Source of the DNA: GCA-003244245 sp035606945
GTDB lineage: Bacteria > Actinomycetota > Actinomycetes > Mycobacteriales > Pseudonocardiaceae
Assembly (NCBI GenBank): GCA_035606945.1
Contig: DATNDR010000079.1
Coordinates: 151,692-215,691 of the forward strand
DNA: 64,000 nt
Direction: 5' to 3'
This document shows, piece after piece, positions 1 through 8,035 of the stretch. Below the pieces are notes generated by a model that was given only the letters and a program-made list of their open reading frames with translations, was not told the origin of the DNA and ran no database searches. How positions within the stretch are numbered: position 1 is the first letter of the stretch; each line of letters starts with the position of its first letter. The position numbers and the translations under genes were made by a program.

Positions 1-2829
1 CACCTGATCCGGACTCGCCGAGGTGGGTACCACCACCCGGGAGCGAACCTTGCCGTTGATCTGGATCGGGTACTCGAGGGTGTCCTCGACGAGGTAACGC
101 TGCTGCGCTTGGGGCATCGGCCCGTGTGCGAGCGACTGATCGTGGCCGAGACGCGACCACAGCTCCTCGGCGATGTGCGGGGCCACCGGCGCCAGCAGCA
201 GCACCAGCGGCTCGGCCACCGCCCGCGGGGTTCCCGGGCTAGCGCCGTACGCCTTGGTGAGGTGATTGTTCAGCTCGATGAGCTTGGCGATCGCGGTGTT
301 GAGCCGCAGCGCCGCATAGTCCTGGCGCACCCCGTCGATCGCCCGGTGCAGCGCTCGCAGGGTGTCCAGATCGGGCGCCACATCCGGGTCCAGTTCAGTG
401 TCCACCACCCGCAGCTCGCCGGTGTGCTCGTCGACCAGGTTGCGCCACAGTCGCTGCAGGAAGCGGTACGCGCCGACGACGTCCTTGGTGGCCCACGGAC
501 GGGAGACGTCCAGCGGACCCATCGACATCTCGTACACCCGCAGCGTGTCCGCGCCGTACGTGTCGCTCATCTCGTCGGGGGACACGGAGTTGCGCAGGCT
601 CTTGCCCATCTTCCCGTACTCGCGGCGGACCTGCTGGCCGCGCCAGGTGTAGTGACCGTCGGGTTCCTCGACGACCTCGTCGGCGGGGACGTAGACGCCC
701 CGGGCGTCGGTGTAGGCAAAGGCCTGGATGTAGCCCTGGTTGTACAGCCGCCGGTAGGGCTCCTCGGAGGACACATGGCCCAGGTCGTAGAGCACCTTGT
801 GCCAGAACCGGGAGTACAGCAGGTGCAGCACCGCGTGCTCCACGCCGCCGACGTACAGGTCCAGGCCGCCCGGGTCGTTGCGGCCGTGCAGCGCCGGGCG
901 CGGGCCCATCCAGTACCGCTCGTTGACCGGGTCGCAGATGACTTCGGAGTTGTGCGGGTCGATGTAGCGCAGCTGGTACCAGCACGAGCCCGCCCATTGC
1001 GGCATCACGTTGGTGTCCCGGCGGTAGGTCTTCAGGCCGTCGCCCAGGTCCAGCTGGACCTCAACCCAGTCGGTGGCCTTGGCCAGCGGTGGGGAGGGCT
1101 CGGAGTCGGCGTCATCGGGGTCGAAGGTGGTCGGCGAATAGTCGGCCACGTCCGGTAGCTCGACGGGCAGCATCGATTCGGGCAGCGGGTGCGGCCGGCC
1201 CTCGTCGTCATAGACGATCGGGAACGGTTCGCCCCAGTAGCGCTGCCGGGCGAACAGCCAGTCGCGCAGCTTGTACTGCACGGTGCCCTCGCCGGCGCCG
1301 TTGGCCTCCAGCCAGTCGGTGATCGCCTTCTTGGCTTCCTCGACGCCCAGCCCGTCCAGGCTGAGTCCGTTCTGTTGGGCAGAGTTGATCGCTGGGCCCT
1401 CGCCGGGGTAGGCCTGCCCGTCGAAGCCCTCCGGTGGGGCCACGGTACGTACGATCGGCAGCCCGAAGGCCTCCGCGAAGTCCCAGTCGCGCTGGTCCTG
1501 ACCGGGCACCGCCATGATCGCGCCGGTGCCGTAGCCCATCAGCACGTAGTCGGCGATGAAAATGGGGATCAGCCGGCCGGTGGCCGGATTGGTGGCGCAG
1601 GTACCAGTGAAGACGCCGGTCTTGTCCCGGGTCTCCTGGCGTTCGAGCTCGGACCGCTGCGCGGCGGCGCGGCGGTACCGCGCGATCGCGTCGGCCGGGG
1701 TGGCGGCCCCACCGGTCCAGCGGCTGTCGGTCTCCGGCGGCCACTGCGTCGCCGTGATCTCGGTGACCAGCGGGTGCTCGGGCGCCAGCACCAGATAGGT
1801 CGCCCCGAACACGGTATCCGGGCGGGTGGTGAACACCTCGACGTTGGCGGGTCTCCAAGTAGCACCAACCCGGGGGTTGGTGCTACTTGGAGAGCCCCCT
1901 ACTGGGAACCGGATCCGGGCGCCGGAGGAGCGGCCGATCCAGTTGCGCTGCATGGTCTTGATCTTCTCCGGCCAATCCAGCCGGTCCAGGTCGTCCAGCA
2001 GCCGGTCGGCGTAGGCGGTGATGCGCATCATCCATTGCCGCAGGTTGCGCCGGAACACCGGGAAGTTCCCACGATCACTGCGACCTTCGGCGGTGACCTC
2101 CTCGTTGGCCACCACCGTGCCCAGCCCCGGGCACCAGTTCACCGGCGCCTCGGACAGGTACACCAGCCGCTGCGAATCGATGGCCTTGCGCTGCTCGTCG
2201 GAGGTCAGCTCAGCCCAGTGCCGGCCATCCGGGGTGGGCCGGATGCCTTGGGCATACTCGGCCTCCAGCTCCGCGATCGGCCGGGCCCGGTGTGCTGCCG
2301 TGTCGTACCACGCGTGGTAGATCTGCAGGAAGATCCACTGCGTCCAGCGGTAGTACTCGACGTCGGTGGTGGCGATCCGGCGACGCTCGTCATGACCCAG
2401 ACCCAGCCGGCGGATCTGCGCCAGGTAGCGGCCGATGTTCGCCGCGGTGGTGGTGCGCGGGTGAGTCCCGGTCCGGGCCGCGTACAGCTCGGCCGGCAAC
2501 CCGAAGGCGTCGAAACCCATGGTGTGCAGCACGTTGCGCCCGGTCATCCGCTGGTAGCGGGCGAACACGTCGGTACCGATGTAACCCAGCGGGTGCCCGA
2601 CGTGCAGGCCATTGCCGGACGGGTAGGGGAACATGTCCTGCACAAACAGTTTGTCTTCGGGCACAACACCGTCGGCGGGCGCCAGCGGCCCGACCGGGTT
2701 GGGCGCGTAGAAGGTGCCGCGTTCGGTCCACTGGCGCTGCCACCGGCGCTCGATCTCACCCGCCAGCGCCGCGGTGTAGCGGTGCGCCGGGACTTCGGCA
2801 GAGACATCGCCCTCTTCGGTGCTGCTCAT
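1..2829 (-). CDS. leuS: Leucyl-tRNA synthetase (3' end beyond window)
   Basis: Class I aminoacyl-tRNA synthetase that charges tRNA-Leu in the cytoplasm. Reading minus from ATG at 2829 the frame is open to base 1. The HIGH motif appears as HVGHP (residues about 76-80) and the KMSKS motif as KMGKS (about 740), a form also known in mycobacterial LeuS. FTTRPDT of the editing domain lies near residue 332. Roughly the last 30 residues, after INGKVRSRVVV, are outside the window. A palindromic element at 1852-1893 encodes about 14 extra residues (about 313-326) just before the editing domain without breaking the frame. A Leu-rich leader peptide and a hairpin lie upstream (2896-3002). Confidence 0.96.
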   Translation of the reverse strand, partial: MSSTEEGDVSAEVPAHRYTAALAGEIERRWQRQWTERGTFYAPNPVGPLAPADGVVPEDKLFVQDMFPYPSGNGLHVGHPLGYIGTDVFARYQRMTGRNVLHTMGFDAFGLPAELYAARTGTHPRTTTAANIGRYLAQIRRLGLGHDERRRIATTDVEYYRWTQWIFLQIYHAWYDTAAHRARPIAELEAEYAQGIRPTPDGRHWAELTSDEQRKAIDSQRLVYLSEAPVNWCPGLGTVVANEEVTAEGRSDRGNFPVFRRNLRQWMMRITAYADRLLDDLDRLDWPEKIKTMQRNWIGRSSGARIRFPVGGSPSSTNPRVGATWRPANVEVFTTRPDTVFGATYLVLAPEHPLVTEITATQWPPETDSRWTGGAATPADAIARYRRAAAQRSELERQETRDKTGVFTGTCATNPATGRLIPIFIADYVLMGYGTGAIMAVPGQDQRDWDFAEAFGLPIVRTVAPPEGFDGQAYPGEGPAINSAQQNGLSLDGLGVEEAKKAITDWLEANGAGEGTVQYKLRDWLFARQRYWGEPFPIVYDDEGRPHPLPESMLPVELPDVADYSPTTFDPDDADSEPSPPLAKATDWVEVQLDLGDGLKTYRRDTNVMPQWAGSCWYQLRYIDPHNSEVICDPVNERYWMGPRPALHGRNDPGGLDLYVGGVEHAVLHLLYSRFWHKVLYDLGHVSSEEPYRRLYNQGYIQAFAYTDARGVYVPADEVVEEPDGHYTWRGQQVRREYGKMGKSLRNSVSPDEMSDTYGADTLRVYEMSMGPLDVSRPWATKDVVGAYRFLQRLWRNLVDEHTGELRVVDTELDPDVAPDLDTLRALHRAIDGVRQDYAALRLNTAIAKLIELNNHLTKAYGASPGTPRAVAEPLVLLLAPVAPHIAEELWSRLGHDQSLAHGPMPQAQQRYLVEDTLEYPIQINGKVRSRVVVPTSASPDQV
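1852..1893. repeat. Perfect palindrome inserted in frame in leuS (family B)
   Basis: Two 20-base arms (1852-1871 and 1874-1893) are perfect inverted repeats separated by GG. The arm carries CCAAGTAGCACCAACCC. Read with leuS it gives residues SPSSTNPRVGATW, between the catalytic core and the editing-domain motif FTTRPDT, a position where family members have only a short variable linker. The half-motif GGGTTGG followed by TTGGAGAGC recurs at 20378-20402, which suggests a dispersed element family. Confidence 0.85.
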
Positions 2830-2895
2830 GTCGTCCTTCCAGGCCCGGCCGTAATCAGGGGACAGTCCCCCAGGAACTCCCCAGGAACAACGAAG

Positions 2896-2927
2896 CCCCC
2901 CAAGGCCGTCTTGGAGGCCATGAGGGG
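2896..2927 (-). terminator. Terminator-like hairpin in leuS leader
   Basis: On the leuS mRNA, CCCCTCATGGCC pairs with GGCCTTGGGGGG: 12 pairs with one mismatch and one G-U, and an 8-base loop. A moderately T-rich stretch (CTTCGTTGTT) follows. A second perfect 10-bp hairpin (arms 2931-2940 and 2951-2960) precedes it and overlaps the end of the leader reading frame. The geometry resembles a transcription attenuator, but mutually exclusive structures were not demonstrated. Confidence 0.55.
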
Positions 2928-2951
2928 TCGCCGCGCTGACGTCGTCGCCGG

Positions 2952-3002
2952 TCAGCGCGGCCTGGGAAGGAGCAGGCGGGCCGTGCTCACGGCATCCACC
3001 AT
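2952..3002 (-). CDS. Leucine-rich leader peptide of leuS
   Basis: A 16-codon frame from ATG at 3002 to TGA encodes MVDAVSTARLLLPRPR, with three consecutive Leu codons (CTG CTC CTT, 2967-2975) about 140 bases upstream of leuS. No Shine-Dalgarno is visible. The sequence TATGGT at the ATG could instead be a -10 box for a leaderless start at the GTG at 2990, giving 12 residues that keep the Leu run. The stop lies in the upstream arm of a hairpin and a terminator-like hairpin follows, as in ribosome-stalling attenuators. The function is inferred from this arrangement. Confidence 0.55.
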   Translation of the reverse strand: MVDAVSTARLLLPRPR

Positions 3003-3047
3003 AGCGGGTCGACCAATCGAGTTTTCAGCACCGCTATCCTGGCCTGC

Positions 3048-3446
3048 GTGCGGGCGTCCATGCTGCTCGGGGTGGTCCTGGTGATCGCCGGCGTCGCGTT
3101 GCTCACTGTCGGACTGCTCGGCTGGTGGCAGCGGTTGCCGCGCAACCGCTTCGCCGGCATCCGCACCCCCGCGACGCTGCGCTCGGACGCCGCTTTCATC
3201 GCGGCAAATCGGGTGGCTGCCCCCCCGGTACTCGCGGCAGGCGCGGTCTGCGCTGTTGGTGGCGGGCTGGCCCTCGGGTCGGCCGGCTCGGCGCTCACGG
3301 TGATCGTTGCGGTGACCGGCGCAGGCACGTTAGGACTGCTGCTGGCCGGAGGATTGCTGGGCCACCGAGTTGCGGTCGCCACCATCCCACCGCCGCCGGG
3401 TGGTTGCGCGGGATGCACCTGCCGCGGCGGAGGCTGCGGGATCTGA
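3048..3446 (+). CDS. SdpI-family membrane protein
   Basis: A 132-residue membrane protein with about three hydrophobic segments and the sequence PRNRFAGIRT, characteristic of the SdpI family (SdpI gives immunity to the SdpC toxin in Bacillus; most actinobacterial members have no known role). The GTG start sits a few bases after a TATCCT -10 box (about 3034-3039), so the mRNA is probably leaderless. The C-terminus is unusual: after a PPPP stretch it carries four cysteines in GCAGCTCRGGGCG, which could bind metal or be lipid- or disulfide-modified. It is divergent from leuS and ends one base from the convergent ligase gene. Confidence 0.75.
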   Translation: MRASMLLGVVLVIAGVALLTVGLLGWWQRLPRNRFAGIRTPATLRSDAAFIAANRVAAPPVLAAGAVCAVGGGLALGSAGSALTVIVAVTGAGTLGLLLAGGLLGHRVAVATIPPPPGGCAGCTCRGGGCGI

Positions 3447-3447
3447 C

Positions 3448-4962
3448 TTAGCCAGTCAACAGGGCGCGCACCGTGTCGATGGTGTCCGCCTCGGCGGGAG
3501 TCTTGTCCGGCCGGTAGCGCTGCACCCGGGCGAAACGCAGCGCAACCCCGCCGGGGTAGCGGACGCTGGCCTGCACTCCATCCAGCTCGATCTCCACCAC
3601 GAACTCCGGCGGTAGGTGCACCACGTGCCCGTCGCGCCGTAGCGCCCGGGCCGAGAACTGCTCGGTCTGCCAGGCGAGCAGCGCGTCGGTCATGCCCTTG
3701 AACGTCTTGCCCACCATCACCGGCGGCCCGCCGTCCGGGTCCCGCGCCCCGAGGTGGATGTTCGACAGCAGTCCAGTGCGCCGACCGTATCCCCACTCGG
3801 CGGCCAGCACCACCAGGTCCAGGGTGTGTGCGAGCTTGACCTTCTGCCAGGCCCGGCCCCGGCGGCCGGCGGCGTATGGCGCGTCCAGCGACTTGACCAT
3901 CACGCCCTCATGCCCGGCAGCCAGCGCCTCGTCCAGCAGCGCGGCGGCCTGCTGACCGTCGGGCGCGACCACGCCGGGCATCCGGTATGGGGCTGCGACC
4001 CGCGCGAGCGCGTCGAGCCGCTCGGCCAACGGTGCGTCGAGCAGGTCGAACCCGTCCAGATGCAGGCAGTCGAAGAACCGCGGCACCAGCACGCCGGCGC
4101 TGGTGTTGCTCATGGTCTCCTGGAACGGGCGGGGCCGGCCCTCATCGGTCAGCGCCAGCGACTCGCCGTCCAGCACGGTGGAGCGGCAGGGCACTGCGCA
4201 GCCCAGCTCGACCAGCTCGGGCACCGCGGCGGTGATGTCGCGCAAGCTGCGAGTGAACACCCGAACGTGGTCGCCGTCGCGGTGCAGTTGGATGCGCGCG
4301 CCGTCGAGCTTGTACTCGACGGTAACGCCGCGGCCGCCGCTTCCCAGCTCGGCGAGCGCGTCGTCCAGGCTGGTGGCCGGTGACGCCAGCATCGGGCGCA
4401 CACCCCTGCCGACCTCAAGCCGAAACGTCGCCAGCGCCTCGGCGCCGCCGGCGAATGCCGCCCGAGCCGTCACCGGGAGCCGGCCGGAGAGCATCAGCGC
4501 CCGACGGACCTGCTCGGCGGGCACCGCCGCGGCGACCGCCACCGCTTCGGTGAGTACCCCTTCCAGGGCACCCTGGCGCAGCTCGCCGATGAGCAACCGT
4601 CGCAGGAACTGCTGTTCGTCGGTGGTCGCCGCACCGAACAGCTCGGCCAGCAGGATCGCGCGGCGGCCTGCCGAACCGGTGCCGGCGCAACCGGCCAGCG
4701 CGTCGAGGGCGGCGTCCACCCGTTCGACGGTGAGCACCCCCTCCGGCGCTGCCTGGCATGCCGGGGACCCGACCGCGGCAAGAGTGCGCCACCCGATACC
4801 CATCCGGCCCTGGCGCGGCTCACCGGCCAGCCACGCCACCGCCGGCTCGACCTCCGCCAGCGCCAGCGCGCGCAGCGCCGCGGCCAGAATCTCGACCTTC
4901 GTCCGCCGCGATCGGGTGCCGCCCACGGCGGCCGAGGCGGCCACGATCTCAGCGAACAGCAC
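3448..4962 (-). CDS. ATP-dependent DNA ligase (LigB-like)
   Basis: A 504-residue ligase that seals nicks using ATP. The nucleotidyltransferase lysine lies in YKLDGARIQLH (motif I), followed by the conserved GESL of motif III and EGVMVKSLDAPYAAGRRG of motifs IV-V. The N-terminal about 200 residues form the DNA-binding domain and the C-terminus an OB fold (WQKVKLAHTLDLVVLAAEWG). Length and layout match mycobacterial LigB, a non-essential accessory ligase. The start is GTG at 4962 with no strong Shine-Dalgarno visible. The next gene upstream on the same strand is DUF427. Confidence 0.92.
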   Translation of the reverse strand: MLFAEIVAASAAVGGTRSRRTKVEILAAALRALALAEVEPAVAWLAGEPRQGRMGIGWRTLAAVGSPACQAAPEGVLTVERVDAALDALAGCAGTGSAGRRAILLAELFGAATTDEQQFLRRLLIGELRQGALEGVLTEAVAVAAAVPAEQVRRALMLSGRLPVTARAAFAGGAEALATFRLEVGRGVRPMLASPATSLDDALAELGSGGRGVTVEYKLDGARIQLHRDGDHVRVFTRSLRDITAAVPELVELGCAVPCRSTVLDGESLALTDEGRPRPFQETMSNTSAGVLVPRFFDCLHLDGFDLLDAPLAERLDALARVAAPYRMPGVVAPDGQQAAALLDEALAAGHEGVMVKSLDAPYAAGRRGRAWQKVKLAHTLDLVVLAAEWGYGRRTGLLSNIHLGARDPDGGPPVMVGKTFKGMTDALLAWQTEQFSARALRRDGHVVHLPPEFVVEIELDGVQASVRYPGGVALRFARVQRYRPDKTPAEADTIDTVRALLTG

Positions 4963-5013
4963 GTCGCCGATTCAACCAGCCGGCAGCGACTCGCCCCGGT
5001 GAGGACAAAGGGC

Positions 5014-5541
5014 TCACCAGCCCCAGCTGCCGGGGCCGCCTTTGAACGGGCCGACGACGTCGGCGGTGATCCAGCCGCCGTAGAACTCACCCGGTTGCGG
5101 GGTCACCGGCTCGCCGTCCAGGGTCACCTCGTCGAACGGGGTGGCGTAGACGGCGACCCGATCGGTCAATTGTGGGTAGCGCAGATCGGGCTGCGGGTAC
5201 CACCATCCGACCTCGCGCAGCGGCGCGACGCCGGGCACTTCGACATCGACGTAGCAGGCCTCGCCCTTCCACTCGCACATGGTCAGCCGCGGCGACGGCA
5301 TCAGCGGAACCCGGAACTCCGAGCGCGGCAGGTAGTACGTCGGCGGGTGCGAGGTCTCCAGCACCCGCACCACGTCATCGGTGTCGAGCACCAGGATGCC
5401 GCCGTGCACGATCCGCACCCGGCGCGACACCCGCTCAGCCCGAGGGGGCCGTGGGTAGTCCCACACCGACTCCTGACCTGGGCCGACCGGGTGCACGTCA
5501 ACCGGTCGAGACGGGGGCTGACCTGCGAGTTTCCATCTCAT
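5014..5541 (-). CDS. DUF427 domain protein
   Basis: A 175-residue protein with the DUF427 beta-sheet fold: SRRVRIVHGGILVLDTDD, then a tyrosine- and tryptophan-rich core (YYLPRSE, CEWKGEA) and a C-terminal GEFYGGWIT. The biochemical function of this family is unknown. The ATG at 5541 is preceded by GGGAAAGG. The first 17 residues (MRWKLAGQPPSRPVDVH) differ from those of the broken copy at 8036-8122, while VGPGQESVWDY is shared. The gene therefore seems to have gained a new 5' end when the segment 5491-8035 was inserted. Confidence 0.9.
   Translation of the reverse strand: MRWKLAGQPPSRPVDVHPVGPGQESVWDYPRPPRAERVSRRVRIVHGGILVLDTDDVVRVLETSHPPTYYLPRSEFRVPLMPSPRLTMCEWKGEACYVDVEVPGVAPLREVGWWYPQPDLRYPQLTDRVAVYATPFDEVTLDGEPVTPQPGEFYGGWITADVVGPFKGGPGSWGW
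5455..5490. repeat. 36-bp direct repeat, left copy (att-like core)
   Basis: This block lies inside the intact DUF427 gene and recurs at 8036-8071 in the same orientation with a single mismatch (35 of 36). It encodes PVGPGQESVWDY. The two copies bound a 2.5-kb segment of accessory genes, as attL and attR of an integrated element would. Each lies 65-90 bases outside a second conserved motif (5576-5597 and 7971-7992). Confidence 0.7.
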
Positions 5542-5575
5542 CGTTTGTCGACCTTTCCCACCTTTGGGAGCGTCC

Positions 5576-5597
5576 TGTGCCCCAAGTGTGCCCCAAG
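5576..5597 (+). repeat. TGTGCCCC direct repeat, left
   Basis: Two tandem TGTGCCCC-type motifs, matched 19 of 22 by 7971-7992 in the same orientation. They lie just inside the 36-bp repeats and are good candidates for recombinase arm-type sites. Confidence 0.55.
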
Positions 5598-5719
5598 CGA
5601 GATCATTTACCTCGCGCTCCACCACATGCCCGGGCACCGACGATGCCGCCAAATAGGCGGCCGCGAACCCGCGATCTCAGCGCGGGCCGGGGCCTTTGAT
5701 CGGAACGGAGCTCCGACCC

Positions 5720-6001
5720 ATGACCATCATTCATCACCCCTGGCGCGATACCGACGCTTGCTACATCGGCCCGGACGGCGCGACGGTGCACGTCGGGCAC
5801 GCCACCGCGCTCGACGCCTGGCCGGTGTTGGTCGGCGTGGCGCTGGGCGACTCCGACGACGGCCTCGAGGTAAGGCTGTCGATCGACTGGGGCATCACGA
5901 TCAAGACAGCGCGGCTGTGCCCGGAGGATGCGGTCACCCTGGCCGCGGTGCTCACCCGGCACACCGACGCCGCAGAATGCTGCTGCGCGGCCGCTGTGTG
6001 A
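5720..6001 (+). CDS. Small protein of unknown function
   Basis: A 93-residue protein beginning MTIIHHPWRDTDACYIG. The ATG at 5720 has GGAG about 10 bases upstream. It predicts as a compact alpha/beta domain and ends in a cysteine cluster (ECCCAAAV). The family is not recognised. It is the first gene of the segment bounded by the DUF427 repeats and reads towards the XRE regulator, so it is probably part of that element's cargo. Confidence 0.6.
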   Translation: MTIIHHPWRDTDACYIGPDGATVHVGHATALDAWPVLVGVALGDSDDGLEVRLSIDWGITIKTARLCPEDAVTLAAVLTRHTDAAECCCAAAV

Positions 6002-6060
6002 CCGTTTTGCCGTTGGGGGCCGCGTAGCCTGGGTGGCGTACCTCCCTCGCTGGTACACGC

Positions 6061-6083
6061 GCCCCCGGGTAGCTCCCGGGGGC
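6061..6083. terminator. Strong GC hairpin before XRE gene
   Basis: Arms GCCCCCGGG (6061-6069) and CCCGGGGGC (6075-6083) pair perfectly around a 5-base loop. No T-tract follows. It could terminate the gene ending at 6001 or structure the leader of the XRE regulator. Confidence 0.4.
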
Positions 6084-6118
6084 ATCAGCGGGGGACCGGC
6101 GAGGGATTGGTGCTGAGG

Positions 6119-7336
6119 ATGGATGCTGGGCAACCGCGGACCATCGGCCAGCGGCTACGCGAGATCCGACACTGGCGCGGCAAGTCGCTTCGAGTGGTCG
6201 CCGAGCTGGCCGGGATCTCCGAGTCCTACCTGTCCCGCTTGGAGCGAGGCGACCGCCAAGTGGACAGCAGGTCGCTGCTCGAAGCGCTCGCCGGGGCGCT
6301 CGAGGTCTCACCCGGGGAACTGGCCGGCGCTCACGAGCTGACCTCGGCCCAGGGGATGGGCGAGGCGCACGCCGCGGTGGTGGCGCTGAGAGTCGCGCTG
6401 GCCGACAATGTGCTCGACGATCCGGCCGACGACGCTGGACGCCCGTGGCCCGACCTGGCTGCGACGTTGCATCACGTGAACGCCGACCTGCGCCCGGTGG
6501 CCGATTATGCCGGGATGGGTTTTGTGCTGCCGGGTCTGATCACGGACCTCCACGCGGTCGCCGCAAGTGATCGGGTCTATCGCCGTGACGCGCTTCTCGG
6601 GCTGCTCGACGTCTACACCGCGGCGACCTTCACAGCCAAGCACCTCGGCGAGCCGGATCTCGCGGCCGTCGCCGCGATGCACGCCCGCGCGGTAGCCGCC
6701 GAGCTCGACTCGCCGGCGCATACCGCACTGGCCGAGCTGCTGCGAGCGCAGGCCGTCTCAAGCCCGGCGCGAGCACGCAGCATGGCTCTCGCGGCCAGGG
6801 CGGCCGACCGGGTGGCGCCGTGCGTCGGCGCAGATCCGGGCGCCGCCGAGATGTACGGGATGCTGCACCTGACGTGCGCGCTCAACGCTGCGGCACTGCG
6901 CCGCCCAGACGAGTCAGCCGAGCACCAGGCCGAAGCCGCCGACGTGGCCGCCCGGGTCGGCGACGGAACCAACTTCGGTCACCAGTCCTTCGGTGTTCCC
7001 AACGTCGGGTTCTGGCGGGTCACTCTCGCCGTGGAGCGCGGCGAAGGTGCGAAGGTGCGCGAGTTGGCCCGCGATATCGATCCGACCGCCGTGCGCTCGG
7101 CGACGCGACGCGCCGGCTTCTACTCCGACCTCGGCCGGGGACTGGCCACTGAGCGGGCGCACCGGCAAGACGCCGTTGCCGCGCTGCGCACCGCGGAGCG
7201 GCTCGCGCCGCAACGGGTCCGCACTAATCCGTTCGTCCGGGAGATCGTCACCGACCTGATGCGCCGAGCGCGCCGGGACGCGATAGGCCGCGAGCTGCGC
7301 GGCATGGCCTACAGGATGGGTCTGGCCGCCAGTTGA
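6119..7336 (+). CDS. XRE-family transcriptional regulator
   Basis: About 405 residues. An N-terminal helix-turn-helix (IGQRLREIRHWRGKSL, then ELAGISESYLSRLERGDRQ) is followed by a long alanine-rich helical region resembling TPR-type ligand domains of actinobacterial XRE regulators. ATG at 6119 is preferred because GAGG lies about 12 bases upstream; TTG 6107 and GTG 6110 are also in frame. It is the largest gene of the DUF427-bounded segment and probably controls it. A perfect inverted repeat at 7346-7362, just downstream and ahead of the next two genes, is a plausible operator. Confidence 0.85.
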   Translation: MDAGQPRTIGQRLREIRHWRGKSLRVVAELAGISESYLSRLERGDRQVDSRSLLEALAGALEVSPGELAGAHELTSAQGMGEAHAAVVALRVALADNVLDDPADDAGRPWPDLAATLHHVNADLRPVADYAGMGFVLPGLITDLHAVAASDRVYRRDALLGLLDVYTAATFTAKHLGEPDLAAVAAMHARAVAAELDSPAHTALAELLRAQAVSSPARARSMALAARAADRVAPCVGADPGAAEMYGMLHLTCALNAAALRRPDESAEHQAEAADVAARVGDGTNFGHQSFGVPNVGFWRVTLAVERGEGAKVRELARDIDPTAVRSATRRAGFYSDLGRGLATERAHRQDAVAALRTAERLAPQRVRTNPFVREIVTDLMRRARRDAIGRELRGMAYRMGLAAS

Positions 7337-7345
7337 CCGGGTGAT

Positions 7346-7362
7346 CTTGACTGCCAGTCAAG
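7346..7362. promoter_or_regulatory. Palindromic operator-like site
   Basis: CTTGACTG and CAGTCAAG are perfect inverted arms around a single C. The site contains TTGACT and lies about 35 bases upstream of the GTG at 7397, so it could overlap a -35 box. The adjacent XRE regulator is the obvious candidate ligand. Confidence 0.45.
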
Positions 7363-7396
7363 GTCACGGCAGTGATCGCGTTCACCGTCGTGAATC

Positions 7397-7630
7397 GTGA
7401 CCCTCGACACCACTGACGCACCACCAGCACCATCCGTCGCCGAACGCAAGCGAAGAGTCATCCACGGCACCTGTACTGAGCACCCCGGCGCCCGCGGGTT
7501 CGCGAACCTGCTGATGACGAAGCGAGACGGCGTGATCGTGCTTGACCCGCACGCGGTCGGGTGCCGGATCGAGCTGGACGAGGCCGAGGCGGCCGCGCTG
7601 CGCGACCAACTCACCGAGTGGTTGAGGTGA
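7397..7630 (+). CDS. Small protein of unknown function
   Basis: A 77-residue protein starting at GTG 7397. After a disordered N-terminus it has HGTCTEHPGARGFANLL and an acidic C-terminal helix (ELDEAEAAALRDQLTEWLR). The family is not recognised. Its stop overlaps the start of the next gene (GTGA), so the two are translationally coupled. Confidence 0.6.
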   Translation: MTLDTTDAPPAPSVAERKRRVIHGTCTEHPGARGFANLLMTKRDGVIVLDPHAVGCRIELDEAEAAALRDQLTEWLR

Positions 7631-7848
7631 GCGCACCGCCGCGCCCGGCGTGGTTCGTCCGCTCCATGGCCGACGCCGACACCCACCGTGGCACCTACTC
7701 GCCGGCCACCCGATCCGTGCATGCCGCGTGCGGCGCCGAGTTCCAGCCGCTGCCGATCGGCCTGCGCGGCGAGCGGCTGGCCCTGCCGGGGTTCCCGCCC
7801 GACCTGGGTCAGGTCTGCCCGGACTGCCGCGCCAGGGTGACTCGGTGA
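7627..7848 (+). CDS. Small putative zinc-binding protein
   Basis: A 73-residue protein starting at GTG 7627 inside the stop of the previous gene. HAACGAEF and VCPDCRARV supply a His and three Cys that could form one zinc site. The role is unknown. It is the last gene of the DUF427-bounded segment. Confidence 0.6.
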   Translation: MSAPPRPAWFVRSMADADTHRGTYSPATRSVHAACGAEFQPLPIGLRGERLALPGFPPDLGQVCPDCRARVTR

Positions 7849-7970
7849 GCCTGACATCGGTAGCCAGATCGATCTGTTGCTGCTGCAGCGCGCGAAAGAT
7901 GGAGATGGCCAACTCGGAGGACAGGATGCGCCGGGCCGTGGACGACGCCTATGGCAAGAATGCTGATTCT

Positions 7971-7992
7971 TGTGCCCCCTGTGTGCCCCTAG
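7971..7992 (+). repeat. TGTGCCCC direct repeat, right
   Basis: Partner of 5576-5597 (19 of 22 identical). It is immediately preceded by a small inverted repeat (AAGAAT, GCTG, ATTCTT). It sits about 45 bases inside the right 36-bp repeat. Confidence 0.55.
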
Positions 7993-8035
7993 AGTCTGAG
8001 GCGACATCGTGACCAGGACAAACGATGCGCTGGCG

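Larger units (their letters stand above)
5491..8035. mobile_element. Putative small integrative element without integrase
   Basis: A 2.5-kb segment between two 36-bp direct repeats that split a DUF427 gene. It carries an unknown 93-residue gene, an XRE regulator, two small genes overlapping by GTGA, two TGTGCCCC-type direct repeats near its ends and a palindromic operator-like site. No integrase, excisionase or replication gene is present. It is either a decayed integrative element or a satellite mobilised in trans. The boundaries are read directly; mobility is inferred. Confidence 0.6.

Noticed and set aside
2830..3002. T-box riboswitch upstream of leuS
   Set aside because: No T-box consensus or specifier-loop arrangement was seen; a short Leu-rich leader frame with hairpins explains the region better.
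1189..3084. 631-codon plus-strand frame opposite leuS
   Set aside because: It is antisense to leuS, has no recognisable domain and shows the skewed Arg/Gly/Val composition expected of a shadow frame in GC-rich DNA.
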